Origin: Kitasatospora setae KM-6054
GTDB taxonomy: Bacteria > Actinomycetota > Actinomycetes > Streptomycetales > Streptomycetaceae
Direction of reading: 5' to 3'
Assembly (NCBI RefSeq): GCF_000269985.1
Contig: NC_016109.1
Location: forward strand, 8,397,001 to 8,461,000
DNA: 64,000 nucleotides
The first letter of the stretch is position 1. Each line of letters begins with the position of its first letter. Under the pieces are notes generated by a model. That model was not told the DNA's origin and searched no databases. It was given only the letters and a program-made list of their open reading frames with translations. Positions 34,097 through 43,026 of the stretch are shown piece after piece. A program made the position numbers and the translations under genes.

Positions 34097-36226
34097 ATGA
34101 TCGATCCGCTGTCGGTCACGGCGGTCACGGGGGTGCTGGGCGCGGTCGGCTCGGCGATGGCGGGGGAGGCGGGGAAGTGGGCCTGGGAGTCGGTCGGGAA
34201 CCTCGCGCAGCGGATGACCGGGCGTCAGGTCGCTGCCCCGGCCGGGGCGGAGGAGCGTGCGGAGCTGGCCCGGCTGCTGGTCGAGGGGGCGCGCAACGAC
34301 CCGGAGCGGGCCCGGGCGCTGGCCGCCTGGATGAGCGGCCTGGCCGACGGCGCGCCGGCCCCGGCGGACGCGGTGCCCCGGCTGCTGCCCGCCTCCACCC
34401 GGTACTTCACCGACCGCAAGGAGCCGCTCGCCGCACTCGACAAGGAGGCCGGGCGCAAGGCCGACGGCCGCCCCCGGCAGGTGCTGCTGCACGGCCCGGA
34501 CGGCATCGGCACCAGCGCGGTGGCGATCCACTGGGGCGCCCGCGAGGCCCACCGCTTCCCCGGCGGGCAGCTGTACGCGGACCTGCGCGCCGCCGGCCCG
34601 CAGGGCGCGGCCGACCCGGCGACCGTGCTGCGCCGCTTCCTGCGCCGGCTCGGCGTCCCCGCCGACCACCTGCCCGCCGGTATCGAGGACCGCGCCGAAC
34701 TGTTCGCCGCGCTGCTCGCCACCCGCCGCCTGCTGGTCGTCCTCGACCACGCCCACTCCGCCGCCCAGGTCCGTCCGCTGCTCACCGCCGCCCCCGGCGT
34801 GCTCACCGTCGTCACCGCCCGCCGCCCACTGGCCGGACTGGACGCGCTGAACATCCCGGTCGGCCCGCTCGCCGACAAGGACGCCCGCCGCCTGCTCACC
34901 GACCTCGCGGGCAAGCACGCCGTCACCGCCGCCAAGGCCGCCCTCCCCGGCGTCCTGGAACGCTGCGCGGGCTCGCCGTTCGCGCTGCGCGCCGCCGCCC
35001 CCGTCCTCGGCGACGCCGCACCGCGCGCGCTCGCCGGGCAGGTCCCGACCGACCCGGTCGAGGCCGCGACCGCCGACCGGTACGCCCGCCTCGCCCCGAA
35101 CTCCGCACTGGCGTACCGGCGGTGCGCGCTGCGCCCGTGGCCCGCGATCGACGCCCGGGCCGCCGCGGCCGCCACCGGCCTGAGCGAGGCGGACGCGGCC
35201 GAGGCGCTCGACGACCTCGCCGCCGCCGCACTGCTGGAGACCGCCCTGGACGGCCGGCACCGCTACCGCCCGGCCGTCCGCCGCCACGCCGAGGCCGCGG
35301 CGGTGCGGGAGGACGGGCTCGCGGCCTGCGCCACCGCCGTGCACCGCACCGTCGACCACTACCTGCGGCTGGCCGTCGGCGCCGACCACGCGGCGCTCCC
35401 GCAGCGCTGGCACCTCGGCCCGCTGTACGCCGAGATCGGCCCCGACGGCTACCTGGACGAGGCCGCCGCCCTGGCGGTGCTCGGCGCCGAACTGCCCAAC
35501 CTGGTCGAGGCGGTGGCCGCCGCCGAGGAGTTCGCCGTCCCCGGGACGGTCTGCCAGCTGGTCGAAGCCCTGTGGGCCCTCCAGCTGAAGGCGGGCCGGC
35601 ACGACGAACTGCTGCCCGCCCTGCGGGCCGGCGCCCGGGCGGCCGCCGCACCGGAGACCGGCGCGCGGACGGCCGCCCGGATGCACGTCCAACTCTCCTT
35701 CGCGCTCACCGAGTCGCAGGAGTACGGCGAGGCCGAACGGCACCTCGTGCTCGCCGCCGACGCCGAGGAGCAGGACGGCCACCTGCGCGGACAGGCCACC
35801 GCCGTCGAGACACTCGGCCTGCTGCGGCTGCGCCAGTGGGACTGGGACGACGCACTGGAGTGCTTCGACCGGGCCCTCGGACTGCTCGACGGCATCGCCG
35901 AGGGCGACAGCGGCCAGGCCGACCTGCCCCGAGCCCGCGCCCTGCTCGGCCGCCACCGGGGCCGGGCGCTGCGCGGACTGGGCCGCTTCGAGCCCGCCGG
36001 GGTGGCGATCGAGGAGGCGGTGGCGTTCTTCCGGGAGACCGACGAGGCGTACAACCTCGCCCGGGCGCTGACCGACCTGGCGCAGACCCTGATCGAGCAG
36101 CGGCGCGGGCCGGACGCGCTGCCGCTGCTGGACGAGGCCGCCGTGCTGCTGGAGCGCGGCGGCGCGACCTTCCACCTGGTGCCGATCGGAGTGCTGCGCG
36201 CGCTGTGCGTCAACGAGCCGGAGTGA
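34097..36226 (+). CDS. STAND/NB-ARC-like protein with degenerate P-loop and C-terminal TPR-like repeats
   Basis: About 709 residues from ATG 34097 (the frame opens further upstream at 34049 and 33998 without better signals). It begins DPLSVTAVTGVLGAVGSAMAGEAG, a helical N-terminal module. A nucleotide-binding core follows at about 125-330: FTDRKEPLAAL, LLHGPDGIGTSAVAIHWG, LLVVLDHAHSAAQVRPLL and CAGSPFALRAAAP. The last third (about 480-709) is helical with TPR-like pairs. The P-loop lacks the invariant Lys (GIGTS instead of GxGKS) and Walker B has a single Asp before His, so ATP hydrolysis is doubtful. It resembles the NB-ARC parts of SARP regulators but has no DNA-binding domain. Its 3' end overlaps the convergent gene by 17 bases. 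Confidence 0.75.
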   Translation: MIDPLSVTAVTGVLGAVGSAMAGEAGKWAWESVGNLAQRMTGRQVAAPAGAEERAELARLLVEGARNDPERARALAAWMSGLADGAPAPADAVPRLLPASTRYFTDRKEPLAALDKEAGRKADGRPRQVLLHGPDGIGTSAVAIHWGAREAHRFPGGQLYADLRAAGPQGAADPATVLRRFLRRLGVPADHLPAGIEDRAELFAALLATRRLLVVLDHAHSAAQVRPLLTAAPGVLTVVTARRPLAGLDALNIPVGPLADKDARRLLTDLAGKHAVTAAKAALPGVLERCAGSPFALRAAAPVLGDAAPRALAGQVPTDPVEAATADRYARLAPNSALAYRRCALRPWPAIDARAAAAATGLSEADAAEALDDLAAAALLETALDGRHRYRPAVRRHAEAAAVREDGLAACATAVHRTVDHYLRLAVGADHAALPQRWHLGPLYAEIGPDGYLDEAAALAVLGAELPNLVEAVAAAEEFAVPGTVCQLVEALWALQLKAGRHDELLPALRAGARAAAAPETGARTAARMHVQLSFALTESQEYGEAERHLVLAADAEEQDGHLRGQATAVETLGLLRLRQWDWDDALECFDRALGLLDGIAEGDSGQADLPRARALLGRHRGRALRGLGRFEPAGVAIEEAVAFFRETDEAYNLARALTDLAQTLIEQRRGPDALPLLDEAAVLLERGGATFHLVPIGVLRALCVNEPE

Positions 36227-38015
36227 CCGTCACCCGGTGGATCGCGGTGCCGGAACGGACCGTCAGCACCCCCGGCAGCGGCCCGGCGGCCGGCAGCCCG
36301 GCGGCCAGCAGCGCGGAGGCCGCCGCCGCCGGGTCGACTCCGTCGAAGTCGCCCGCCAGCTCCAGCGCCGCACCCGAGCGGTGCCGGACCGTGCAGGTGG
36401 CCGGCCCGGTCACCTGCACGGCCAGCGCGCACGAGCGGTGGCGGCGCAGCGTCTGCTCGGCCCAGAGCAGCGGCGGGCCGAGCCGGGGGTCGGCGGCGTC
36501 CCCGTGCCGGACGATCACGTCGGCGAGCGCCAGGGCACCCGGGTCCAGGGTGTCCTCGTGCACGACCAGGTGCGCCGCGCCCGGCCCCGCCGGCTCGTGG
36601 CGGGCCGCCGCGAAGCGCCGCACCTCCACCGCGCCGTCCCCGCCGGTCCGGGTCAGCACCCGGACCGGGGCCGTCACCACGGCCGGCTGGTACGCGGGCA
36701 GCGGCAGCGGATCCAGCAGCGCGGGCCCGGGCGGCTCGGTCAGGCCGAGGAACCGGTAGAACAGCGAACGCAGCAGGGCGGCCGACCGGCCGGGGTCGGA
36801 CGACGTCAACTCACCTGGACCGGAAGGGACTTCACCGCTGTCGAGCAGGGCGTCCAGTTGCGGGCCGAGCGCGGTGTACGGGTCGAGCCCCGGCGCCTCC
36901 CGGACGAACGCGGCGACCTGTGACCCGTCATCGATCACGGACGGCCCGGTCGCGGCCAGCACGACCGGCGTGCCGAGCGCCGCCGCGTAGTAGCTGACCG
37001 ATCCGAAGTCGCCCACCACCGCGTCCGCCGCGATCAGCGCCTGCCGCCAGTCCGCCACCGGATCCACCAGCGCCACCCCCGCCCGGCGCGCCCCGTCCAG
37101 CCACAGCCGGACCTGCCCCGGGCCGTGGCCGTGCCACACGTTGGGGTGCAGCACCACCGCCACCCGGTAATCGTCCAACGGCAGTTCCGGCAGCCGGGAC
37201 AGCAGCAGCGGCAGCACGTCGTCCGGGCCGCCGTCGCCGAACAGCGAGGTCGGGTTCCAGGTCGAGTTCAGCACCAGCAGCCGCTGGCCGGACCGCACCC
37301 CGAACGCCCGGCGGAACGCGTCCCGCCGGGGGAGGGCCGCCAGGATCCGGTCGAAGCACGGGTCACCGCCCAGCACCCCCGTGTGCGCGGCCTCCGGACA
37401 CGCCGCGGCGAGCCGGTCGAGCTGATCGGGGTGCGACAGCACCAGCGCGTCGGCGATCGGCTCCCCGTGCTCGTCCAGCAGCCACTCCGGCGACATCCCG
37501 AACGTGGGCACCTTTCCCGGCTCCCGGCTCCCGGCTCCCGGCTCCCGGCTCCCGGCTCCCGGCTCCCGGCTCCCGGCTCCCGGCTCCCGGCTCCCGGCTC
37601 CCGGCTCCCGGCTCCCGGTCGTCGCAAGCTTTTTATTGTAGCCAACGCCATGCGAAATGATGGCCAACGCGCCTTTCACTTCCCGGAGTCGGCCGCCGAA
37701 GCTGGCGGACACCGCCAGGTCGGGCGAGACGGCCAGGGCCTGTTCCCAGGGCAGGACCGGCACACCGAGCGCGGCGAGGAGCTCCGGAAGACCGGACCGG
37801 AAAGGCGAGGTGCCCGGGCAGGTGGCCGTCAGTTGGACGCGCAGGTCGTCGCGGAACAGGCCGACGACATCGAGCAGCCGGGTCGCCGAGGTGACGTTGT
37901 GGACGACCAGCAGGACCTGGCGGCAGCCGCCGCGGGTGGTCCACCGTGTCGAGTCCTCGCCGACCGGTACCCTGATCCACTCGCCCGGCAAGTCGCCCCT
38001 CCAAGACCGTCGCAC
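36210..38015 (-). CDS. CDP-glycerol glycerophosphotransferase/glycosyltransferase-like protein with an in-frame 7-bp repeat tract
   Basis: A 601-residue soluble protein with a GT-B-like layout. The N-terminal half shows LLVVHNVTSATRLLDVV and IISHGVGYNK; the C-terminal half shows GMSPEWLLDEHG, ALVLSHPDQLDRLAAACPEA, GDPCFDRILAALP and DAVVGDFGSVSYYAAALGTPVVLA, resembling TagB/TagF-like enzymes and actinomycete homologues of unknown acceptor. Between the halves lie five GSREPGA units encoded by a 7-bp repeat. Start GTG 38015 is weak; TTG 37991 with AGGGG nearby is an alternative. Just before the repeat, codons are unusually AT-ended (ATT, CAT, GTT, AAT, AAA, CTT). Its expression may depend on repeat number. 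Confidence 0.75.
   Translation of the reverse strand: MRRSWRGDLPGEWIRVPVGEDSTRWTTRGGCRQVLLVVHNVTSATRLLDVVGLFRDDLRVQLTATCPGTSPFRSGLPELLAALGVPVLPWEQALAVSPDLAVSASFGGRLREVKGALAIISHGVGYNKKLATTGSREPGAGSREPGAGSREPGAGSREPGAGSREPGKVPTFGMSPEWLLDEHGEPIADALVLSHPDQLDRLAAACPEAAHTGVLGGDPCFDRILAALPRRDAFRRAFGVRSGQRLLVLNSTWNPTSLFGDGGPDDVLPLLLSRLPELPLDDYRVAVVLHPNVWHGHGPGQVRLWLDGARRAGVALVDPVADWRQALIAADAVVGDFGSVSYYAAALGTPVVLAATGPSVIDDGSQVAAFVREAPGLDPYTALGPQLDALLDSGEVPSGPGELTSSDPGRSAALLRSLFYRFLGLTEPPGPALLDPLPLPAYQPAVVTAPVRVLTRTGGDGAVEVRRFAAARHEPAGPGAAHLVVHEDTLDPGALALADVIVRHGDAADPRLGPPLLWAEQTLRRHRSCALAVQVTGPATCTVRHRSGAALELAGDFDGVDPAAAASALLAAGLPAAGPLPGVLTVRSGTAIHRVTVTPAR
37515..37618 (-). repeat. Heptanucleotide tandem repeat (CTCCCGG on the plus strand), 14 perfect copies plus a partial
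   Basis: Fourteen identical 7-base units occupy 37521-37618, preceded by a six-base partial unit at 37515-37520. Because seven is not a multiple of three, gain or loss of one or two units shifts the frame of the enclosing gene, while three units (21 bases) restore it. All three frames read the same heptapeptide cycle without stops. The tract sits where relatives have a short variable loop between GVGYNK and the GMSPEWLL segment. Confidence 0.98.
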
Positions 38016-38052
38016 TCCCGTTCCGGCAGCTTAGCGATCGGCGGACCGGGGG

Positions 38053-39570
38053 CTACGGTGCCGGGCGGTAGTCGAACCAGTCGAAGGCGACGGTGCCCTC
38101 GGTGGCGTACATGCCGATGACGCGTCCGGTGAAGCCGGCGGCGACCTCGGTGGAGAGGTAGCGGCCGTCGAGTTCGGCGAGCGGCCGCGCGCCGGGGGTG
38201 TCGGGGTCGCCGAGCCAGCAGGCGACGGTGTCGGGGCCGAAGGGCTCGGTGCCGGCGAGTTCGGGGGACGGGGGCACCAGCTGGGTGGTGCGGACGGTCA
38301 CGGTCAGGGTGAGCGGGCCGGGCGGGACCGGGCGGCGGGCCAGGGTCTGGCGCAGCGGGCCGATCCGGGCGATGACGCGGACCTCGCCGGCGCCGGCCTC
38401 CAGGTCGTAGTGGTGGGCCTCGTCCAGGCGGACGCTGAGGCCGCCCCGGCCGGTGCCGGGGTCGATCCGGGTGGCGGCGCGGCAGTCGTGGTGCTGCTGG
38501 CGGCGGCCGACGAAGGTGTGGCCGGGGCGGTCGAGGGTGGGGCCGGTGGCGGTGAGGGTGAGTCGGCCGGGGGGCTCGGTCAGCGACCAGGAGCCGTCCG
38601 GCCGGGCGTGCGGGGAGATCCAGTGCGGGGCGAGGACGGGGGCGTCGAAGTCGTCGCGGGCCGGCGGGGCGGGGAAGGGGTGCCAGGCGCCGCCGGGCGC
38701 GGGGTGCCGCTCCCGGACCGGTGCGACGACCGGCCAGCCGTCCTCGTCCCAGGTCACGGGGGTGAGGAAGGTCTCCCGGCCGAGCACGTGGAAGCCGGGG
38801 GAGAAGCCGCGCGGGCGGGTGCCGAGCAGGACCATCCACCAGCTGCCGTCGGGGGCGGTGACCAGGTCGCCGTGGCCGGTGCTCTGGACCGGCCGGTCGG
38901 TGCCGGCGGCGGAGAGCACCGGGTTGGCCGGGGCGCCCTCCCAGGGGCCGCGCGGGGAGCGGGCGCGGGCGACGGAGACGGCGTGGCCGCGTTCGGTGCC
39001 GCCCTCGGCGATCAGCAGGTACCACCAGTCGCCGATCCGGTACAGGTGCGGGGCCTCGGGCCAGGTGAGGCCGGTGCCGGACCAGGTGGGGAAGGGGCCT
39101 TCCAGCACTTCGCCGGTGGCCGGGTCGATCCGGGTGAGGTGGATGCCGGGGGCGGTGGAGGCGGCCCAGCAGGTGCCGTCCTCCTCCCAGGCCAGGTCCG
39201 GGTCGATGCCGGGCAGGTCGATCCACACCGGGTCCGACCAGGGGCCCTCGGGCCGCTCCGCGCTGACGACGAAGTTGCCGCCGGAGGTGACGTTGGTGCA
39301 GACCACCCGGAACCGGCCGCCGTGGTGCCGGATCGTCGGTGCGTACAGGCCGCGCGAGGCGGTGCTGCCGGGCAGCGGCAGCGGCAGCTGCCCGGGGCGG
39401 TCGAGCACGTTGCCGAGCTGCCGCCAGTGCACCAGGTCCCGGCTGTGGAAGAGCGGCAGCCCGGGGACGTACTCGAAGCTGGAGCAGACCAGGTAGTAGT
39501 CGTCACCGACCCGGCAGACGCTGGGATCCGGGTGGAACCCGGGGATCACGGGATTGTCGTACGTCCGCAC
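38053..39570 (-). CDS. Glycoside hydrolase family 43 beta-xylosidase/alpha-L-arabinofuranosidase (intracellular)
   Basis: A 505-residue cytoplasmic enzyme with no signal peptide. It begins NPVIPGFHPDPSV, with the catalytic base Asp at residue 15, followed by IDPDLAWEEDG (pKa-modulating Asp) and TWPEAPHLYR (general acid Glu), the classic GH43 set. The C-terminal 190 residues form the beta-sandwich domain usual in GH43 xylosidases of the XynB group. AAAGGA precedes GTG 39570. It is the last gene of the five-gene transporter/hydrolase operon, so it would trim imported xylo- or arabinoxylo-oligosaccharides. Confidence 0.9.
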   Translation of the reverse strand: MRTYDNPVIPGFHPDPSVCRVGDDYYLVCSSFEYVPGLPLFHSRDLVHWRQLGNVLDRPGQLPLPLPGSTASRGLYAPTIRHHGGRFRVVCTNVTSGGNFVVSAERPEGPWSDPVWIDLPGIDPDLAWEEDGTCWAASTAPGIHLTRIDPATGEVLEGPFPTWSGTGLTWPEAPHLYRIGDWWYLLIAEGGTERGHAVSVARARSPRGPWEGAPANPVLSAAGTDRPVQSTGHGDLVTAPDGSWWMVLLGTRPRGFSPGFHVLGRETFLTPVTWDEDGWPVVAPVRERHPAPGGAWHPFPAPPARDDFDAPVLAPHWISPHARPDGSWSLTEPPGRLTLTATGPTLDRPGHTFVGRRQQHHDCRAATRIDPGTGRGGLSVRLDEAHHYDLEAGAGEVRVIARIGPLRQTLARRPVPPGPLTLTVTVRTTQLVPPSPELAGTEPFGPDTVACWLGDPDTPGARPLAELDGRYLSTEVAAGFTGRVIGMYATEGTVAFDWFDYRPAP

Positions 39571-39607
39571 GGGGCGGTCCTTTCGAAGGGCTGCTGCGGG
39601 CCGCCGG

Positions 39608-41107
39608 TCAGCCGAGGGCGATCGCCGTCCAGGACACCGGGGGCAGCTCGACGTCGAGCACGCCGTCGGCCAGGACGGCGCTGGTGTTCGCGGCCGGGAC
39701 GACCCGGAGCGGGTCGGCGAGGGTGTTCTGCGCGTACGGGTCGGCGTCGGCCAGGGTGAGCGCCTCGGTGACCCGGGACAGGCCCAGGGAGCGGACGTCG
39801 ACGGTGACCCGGGCCGGCTCGGACAGGTCGCGGTTGACCAGGAAGACCGCCGCCCGGCCGTCGTCGACGGTCGCGACCGCGTCGACCAGCGGCGCCTCGC
39901 CGTGCCGCGCCGTCGGGTAGGTCGGCGCGTCGACCAGCGGCCGGAGCACCTCGCCGGAGGCGAGCCGGCTGGTGATCGCGAACGGGTGGAAGGTGGTCTG
40001 CCGCCAGGCCGGACCGCCCGGCTCGGTCATGATCGGGGCGATCACGTTGACCAGCTGGGCCAGCGAGGCCGAGGTGACCCGGTCGCTGCGCTTGAGGAGC
40101 GTCATCAGCAGGTTGCCGACCACCACGGCGTCCGCCACCGTGTAGACGTCCTCCAGCTGCCGGGGGGCGTGCCGCCACTCGTGGTTGACCTCGTCGGACG
40201 CCTTGTGCTCCTCCAGGTACCAGACGTTCCACTCGTCGAAGGAGATGTTCATCCGCTTCTTCGACTGCCGCTTGTGGCCGACGTGGTCGGCGGTGGCGAG
40301 CACGGTGTCGATGAAGAACTCCATGTCGAGCGACGAGGCCAGGAAGGAGCCGAGGTCGCCGTCGTGCACCTGGTAGTAGGCGTGGCAGGAGACGTAGTCG
40401 ACGTGGTCGTAGCAGTGCTCCAGCACCGTCCGCTCCCAGTCGCCGAAGGTCGGCATGCCGGAGCCGGAGGAGCCGCAGACCACGAGTTCGAGGTCCCGGT
40501 CGGCGGCCTTCATCGCGGCGGCGGTCCGGGCGGCGATCTTGCCGTAGTCGTCCGCCGTCATGAAGCCGGTCTGCCAGGGGCCGTCCATCTCGTTGCCCAG
40601 GCACCACATCCGCACGTCGTGCGGCTCCGGCGTGCCGTTGGCGATCCGCAGGTCGGAGAGCGCGGTGCCGGACGGGTGGTTGGCGTACTCCAGCAGGTCC
40701 AGCGCGGGCAGGATGCCGCGGGTGGCGACGTTGACGGCCAGCATCAGCTCGGAGCCGGTGAGCTTGAGCCAGCGGGCGAACTCGTCCAGGCCGACCTGGT
40801 TGGACTCCAGCGAGTGCCAGGACAGGTCGCGCCGCACCGGCCGGTGCTCGCGCGGGCCGACCGAGTCCTCCCAGCGGAAACCGGAGACGAAGTTCCCGCC
40901 GGGGTAGCGGACGGTCGTGGACCCGAGCTCCCGCACCAGCTCGACGACGTCCGTCCGGAAGCCGTCCTCGTTCGCGGTCGGGTGGTCCGGCTCGTGGATG
41001 CCGGTGTACACGCAGCGGCCGAGGTGCTCGACGAACGAGCCGAAGGTGCGGCGCCGGACGGGGCCGACGACGGCCTTCCGGTCGAGTGCGATGTGGGCGC
41101 GGGGCAC
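39608..41107 (-). CDS. Glycoside hydrolase family 51 alpha-L-arabinofuranosidase (intracellular)
   Basis: A 499-residue cytoplasmic enzyme that removes arabinofuranosyl side groups from arabinoxylo-oligosaccharides. It shows SFVEHLGRCVYTGI, VRYPGGNFVSGF, CLGNEMDGPW with the acid/base Glu, and SFDEWNVWY with the nucleophile Glu. The C-terminal beta-sandwich is complete and length is normal. AAAGGA six bases before GTG 41107 supports the start. It lies 40 bases behind the permease gene and 37 bases ahead of GH43. Confidence 0.94.
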   Translation of the reverse strand: MPRAHIALDRKAVVGPVRRRTFGSFVEHLGRCVYTGIHEPDHPTANEDGFRTDVVELVRELGSTTVRYPGGNFVSGFRWEDSVGPREHRPVRRDLSWHSLESNQVGLDEFARWLKLTGSELMLAVNVATRGILPALDLLEYANHPSGTALSDLRIANGTPEPHDVRMWCLGNEMDGPWQTGFMTADDYGKIAARTAAAMKAADRDLELVVCGSSGSGMPTFGDWERTVLEHCYDHVDYVSCHAYYQVHDGDLGSFLASSLDMEFFIDTVLATADHVGHKRQSKKRMNISFDEWNVWYLEEHKASDEVNHEWRHAPRQLEDVYTVADAVVVGNLLMTLLKRSDRVTSASLAQLVNVIAPIMTEPGGPAWRQTTFHPFAITSRLASGEVLRPLVDAPTYPTARHGEAPLVDAVATVDDGRAAVFLVNRDLSEPARVTVDVRSLGLSRVTEALTLADADPYAQNTLADPLRVVPAANTSAVLADGVLDVELPPVSWTAIALG

Positions 41108-41147
41108 AGCGGGTCCTTTCAGCGGGTCGGTGCGGTGCGGGGCGGGG

Positions 41148-41990
41148 TCAGCCCTTCACGGCACCGGTCAGGCCGCCGACGATCTTCTTCTCGAAGGCGG
41201 CGAAGAACGCCATCGCGGGCAGCATGGCGAGCGAGGTGAAGGCGAGCACCTTCGCGGTGTCGACGGAGTACTGCGAGGAGAACGCCTGGACGCCGAGCGG
41301 CAGGGTGAAGTTCGCCTGCGAGTTCAGCACGTACAGCGGCAGCACGTAGTTGTTCCAGCTGCCGATGAAACCGAGGATGCCGACCGTCACCACGCCGGGG
41401 CGCGACAGCGGGACCACCATCCGGAAGAAGAACCCGAGCCGGCCGGTGCCGTCGATCGCGGCGGCCTCCTCGATCTCCCGCGGGATGGCCCGCAGGAACG
41501 GCACCAGGATGATCACGGTGGTCGGCAGGCCGAAGGCGATCTGCGGGACGATCACGCCGAGCAGGTTGTCGACCAGGCCGAGGTTCTTGACCACGATGTA
41601 CAGCGGGGTGATCGCGATGACCATCGGGAACATCAGGCCGGCCGCGAACAGCGAGTACATCGCCCCCTTGAACCTGAAGTCGTAGCGGGCGAGCACGAAG
41701 CTCACCATCAGGCCCAGGACCACCGTGCCCACGGTGCTGGCGAGCGCCACCACCAGGGAGTTGGCGAACTCGCCCCAGAACGTCACCGACCCCAGCACGT
41801 CAAGGTAGTTGCCGGCCACCCAGGGCTCGGGCAGGCCGGCCGGGCTGGTGCTGATCTGCGCGTTGGTGCGGAACCCGCCGAGCACGATGTAGAGCACGGG
41901 CGCCACGCAGAGGCCGATGAACAGCAGGGCGACGAAGTAGGTGAAGGGGTTGCCCCACTTCTGCGGCCGCTCGGCCGTCCGCGCGCGCAT
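41148..41990 (-). CDS. Sugar ABC transporter permease (MalG-like, CUT1)
   Basis: A 280-residue membrane protein with six helices and the EAA motif at EEAAAIDGTGRLGFFFRMVVPLSRPG, which docks the ATPase. AAGGAG upstream supports ATG 41990, whose last base is the first base of the preceding permease stop codon, so translation is coupled. With the partner permease and lipoprotein it forms a CUT1 oligosaccharide importer. No ATPase gene is in the operon; a shared MsiK-type ATPase would serve it. Confidence 0.93.
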   Translation of the reverse strand: MRARTAERPQKWGNPFTYFVALLFIGLCVAPVLYIVLGGFRTNAQISTSPAGLPEPWVAGNYLDVLGSVTFWGEFANSLVVALASTVGTVVLGLMVSFVLARYDFRFKGAMYSLFAAGLMFPMVIAITPLYIVVKNLGLVDNLLGVIVPQIAFGLPTTVIILVPFLRAIPREIEEAAAIDGTGRLGFFFRMVVPLSRPGVVTVGILGFIGSWNNYVLPLYVLNSQANFTLPLGVQAFSSQYSVDTAKVLAFTSLAMLPAMAFFAAFEKKIVGGLTGAVKG

Positions 41991-43015
41991 CAGGAGGCTC
42001 CTTCGGTGAGGGCGCCCCGCAGGTCGCGGCGGAGCAGGAAGCGCTGGTAGAGCAGGGCGACGACGAGCGAGATCAGGAACATCACGACCGCGATCGCGCT
42101 CCCGTAGCCGTAGTTGCCCGCGTTGCGGCCCTGGCCGACCATGTAGATCGCCATGGTCGAGGTGCCCGCGGTGCCCGCCACGTACGGGCCCCAGATGATG
42201 TAGACGAGGTCGAACAGCTGCAGCGAGCCGATGATCGACAGGAACGCCCAGATCCGGATCGTCGGCCCCAGCAGCGGCAGCGTGACGAGCCGCTGGATCT
42301 GCCAGTACGAGGCGCCGTCGATCTGGGCGGCCTCGGACAGCTCCTCCGGGATCGACTGCAGGCCCGCGAGCATCAGGATCACCGCGAAGCCGATGTACTT
42401 CCACGAGATGATGCCCAGCAGCGTCCAGATCGCCAGGTCCGGGTCGGCCAGCCAGTCGGCCCGCAGGAAGCCCAGGCCGACGTGGGCCAGCAGGTCGTTG
42501 AGCGCGCCGTTGCTCTGGAGCATCAGGCTCCAGCCGGTGCCGACGATGACCTCGGAGACCACGTACGGCACGAAGATCAGGATCCGGATCGCCGAGCGGC
42601 CGCGGATCCGCTGGTTGAGCAGCAGCGCCAGGCCGATCGCCAGCGGCCCCTGGACGGCCAGCGAGAGCACCAGGATCACCCCGGTGTGCCACAGCACCTG
42701 CTGGAACGCCGGGTCGGTGAGGATCAGCCGGTAGTTCCGCAGGCCGACCCAGTCGGTGGGCGGCCCGTAGCCGTGCCACCGGTAGAAGCCGTAGAACGCG
42801 GCCAGCGCCACCGGGAAGATCACGAACGCCAGGAAGACCAGGACCGCCGGTCCGGACAGCACCGCGATCTCGAACCGCAGCTTGGCACGGCCGCGCCGGC
42901 GGCGGGGGGCCGCCGGCCGCGGGGCCGGGCGCGCGGACGGGGCCGCGCGCCCGGCTCGGGGCGTGCCCTGCGACTGGGGGCCGTCGACCGGCTCCGTACC
43001 CAGGGTGTTGCTCAT
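41990..43015 (-). CDS. Sugar ABC transporter permease (MalF-like, CUT1)
   Basis: A 341-residue membrane protein with a basic Pro/Ala/Arg-rich N-terminal tail (about 50 residues) and six helices. The EAA loop reads LSEAAQIDGASYWQIQRLVTLPLLGP. ATG 43015 has only a weak ribosome site, but it lies 11 bases behind the binding-protein stop and translational coupling is likely. It is one half of the membrane channel for oligosaccharides released from arabinoxylan. Confidence 0.92.
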   Translation of the reverse strand: MSNTLGTEPVDGPQSQGTPRAGRAAPSARPAPRPAAPRRRRGRAKLRFEIAVLSGPAVLVFLAFVIFPVALAAFYGFYRWHGYGPPTDWVGLRNYRLILTDPAFQQVLWHTGVILVLSLAVQGPLAIGLALLLNQRIRGRSAIRILIFVPYVVSEVIVGTGWSLMLQSNGALNDLLAHVGLGFLRADWLADPDLAIWTLLGIISWKYIGFAVILMLAGLQSIPEELSEAAQIDGASYWQIQRLVTLPLLGPTIRIWAFLSIIGSLQLFDLVYIIWGPYVAGTAGTSTMAIYMVGQGRNAGNYGYGSAIAVVMFLISLVVALLYQRFLLRRDLRGALTEGAS

Positions 43016-43026
43016 CGTGTGCGCAC

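Noticed and set aside
37515..37618. CRISPR array
   Set aside because: Units are seven bases with no spacers, inside a coding sequence; it is a simple tandem repeat.
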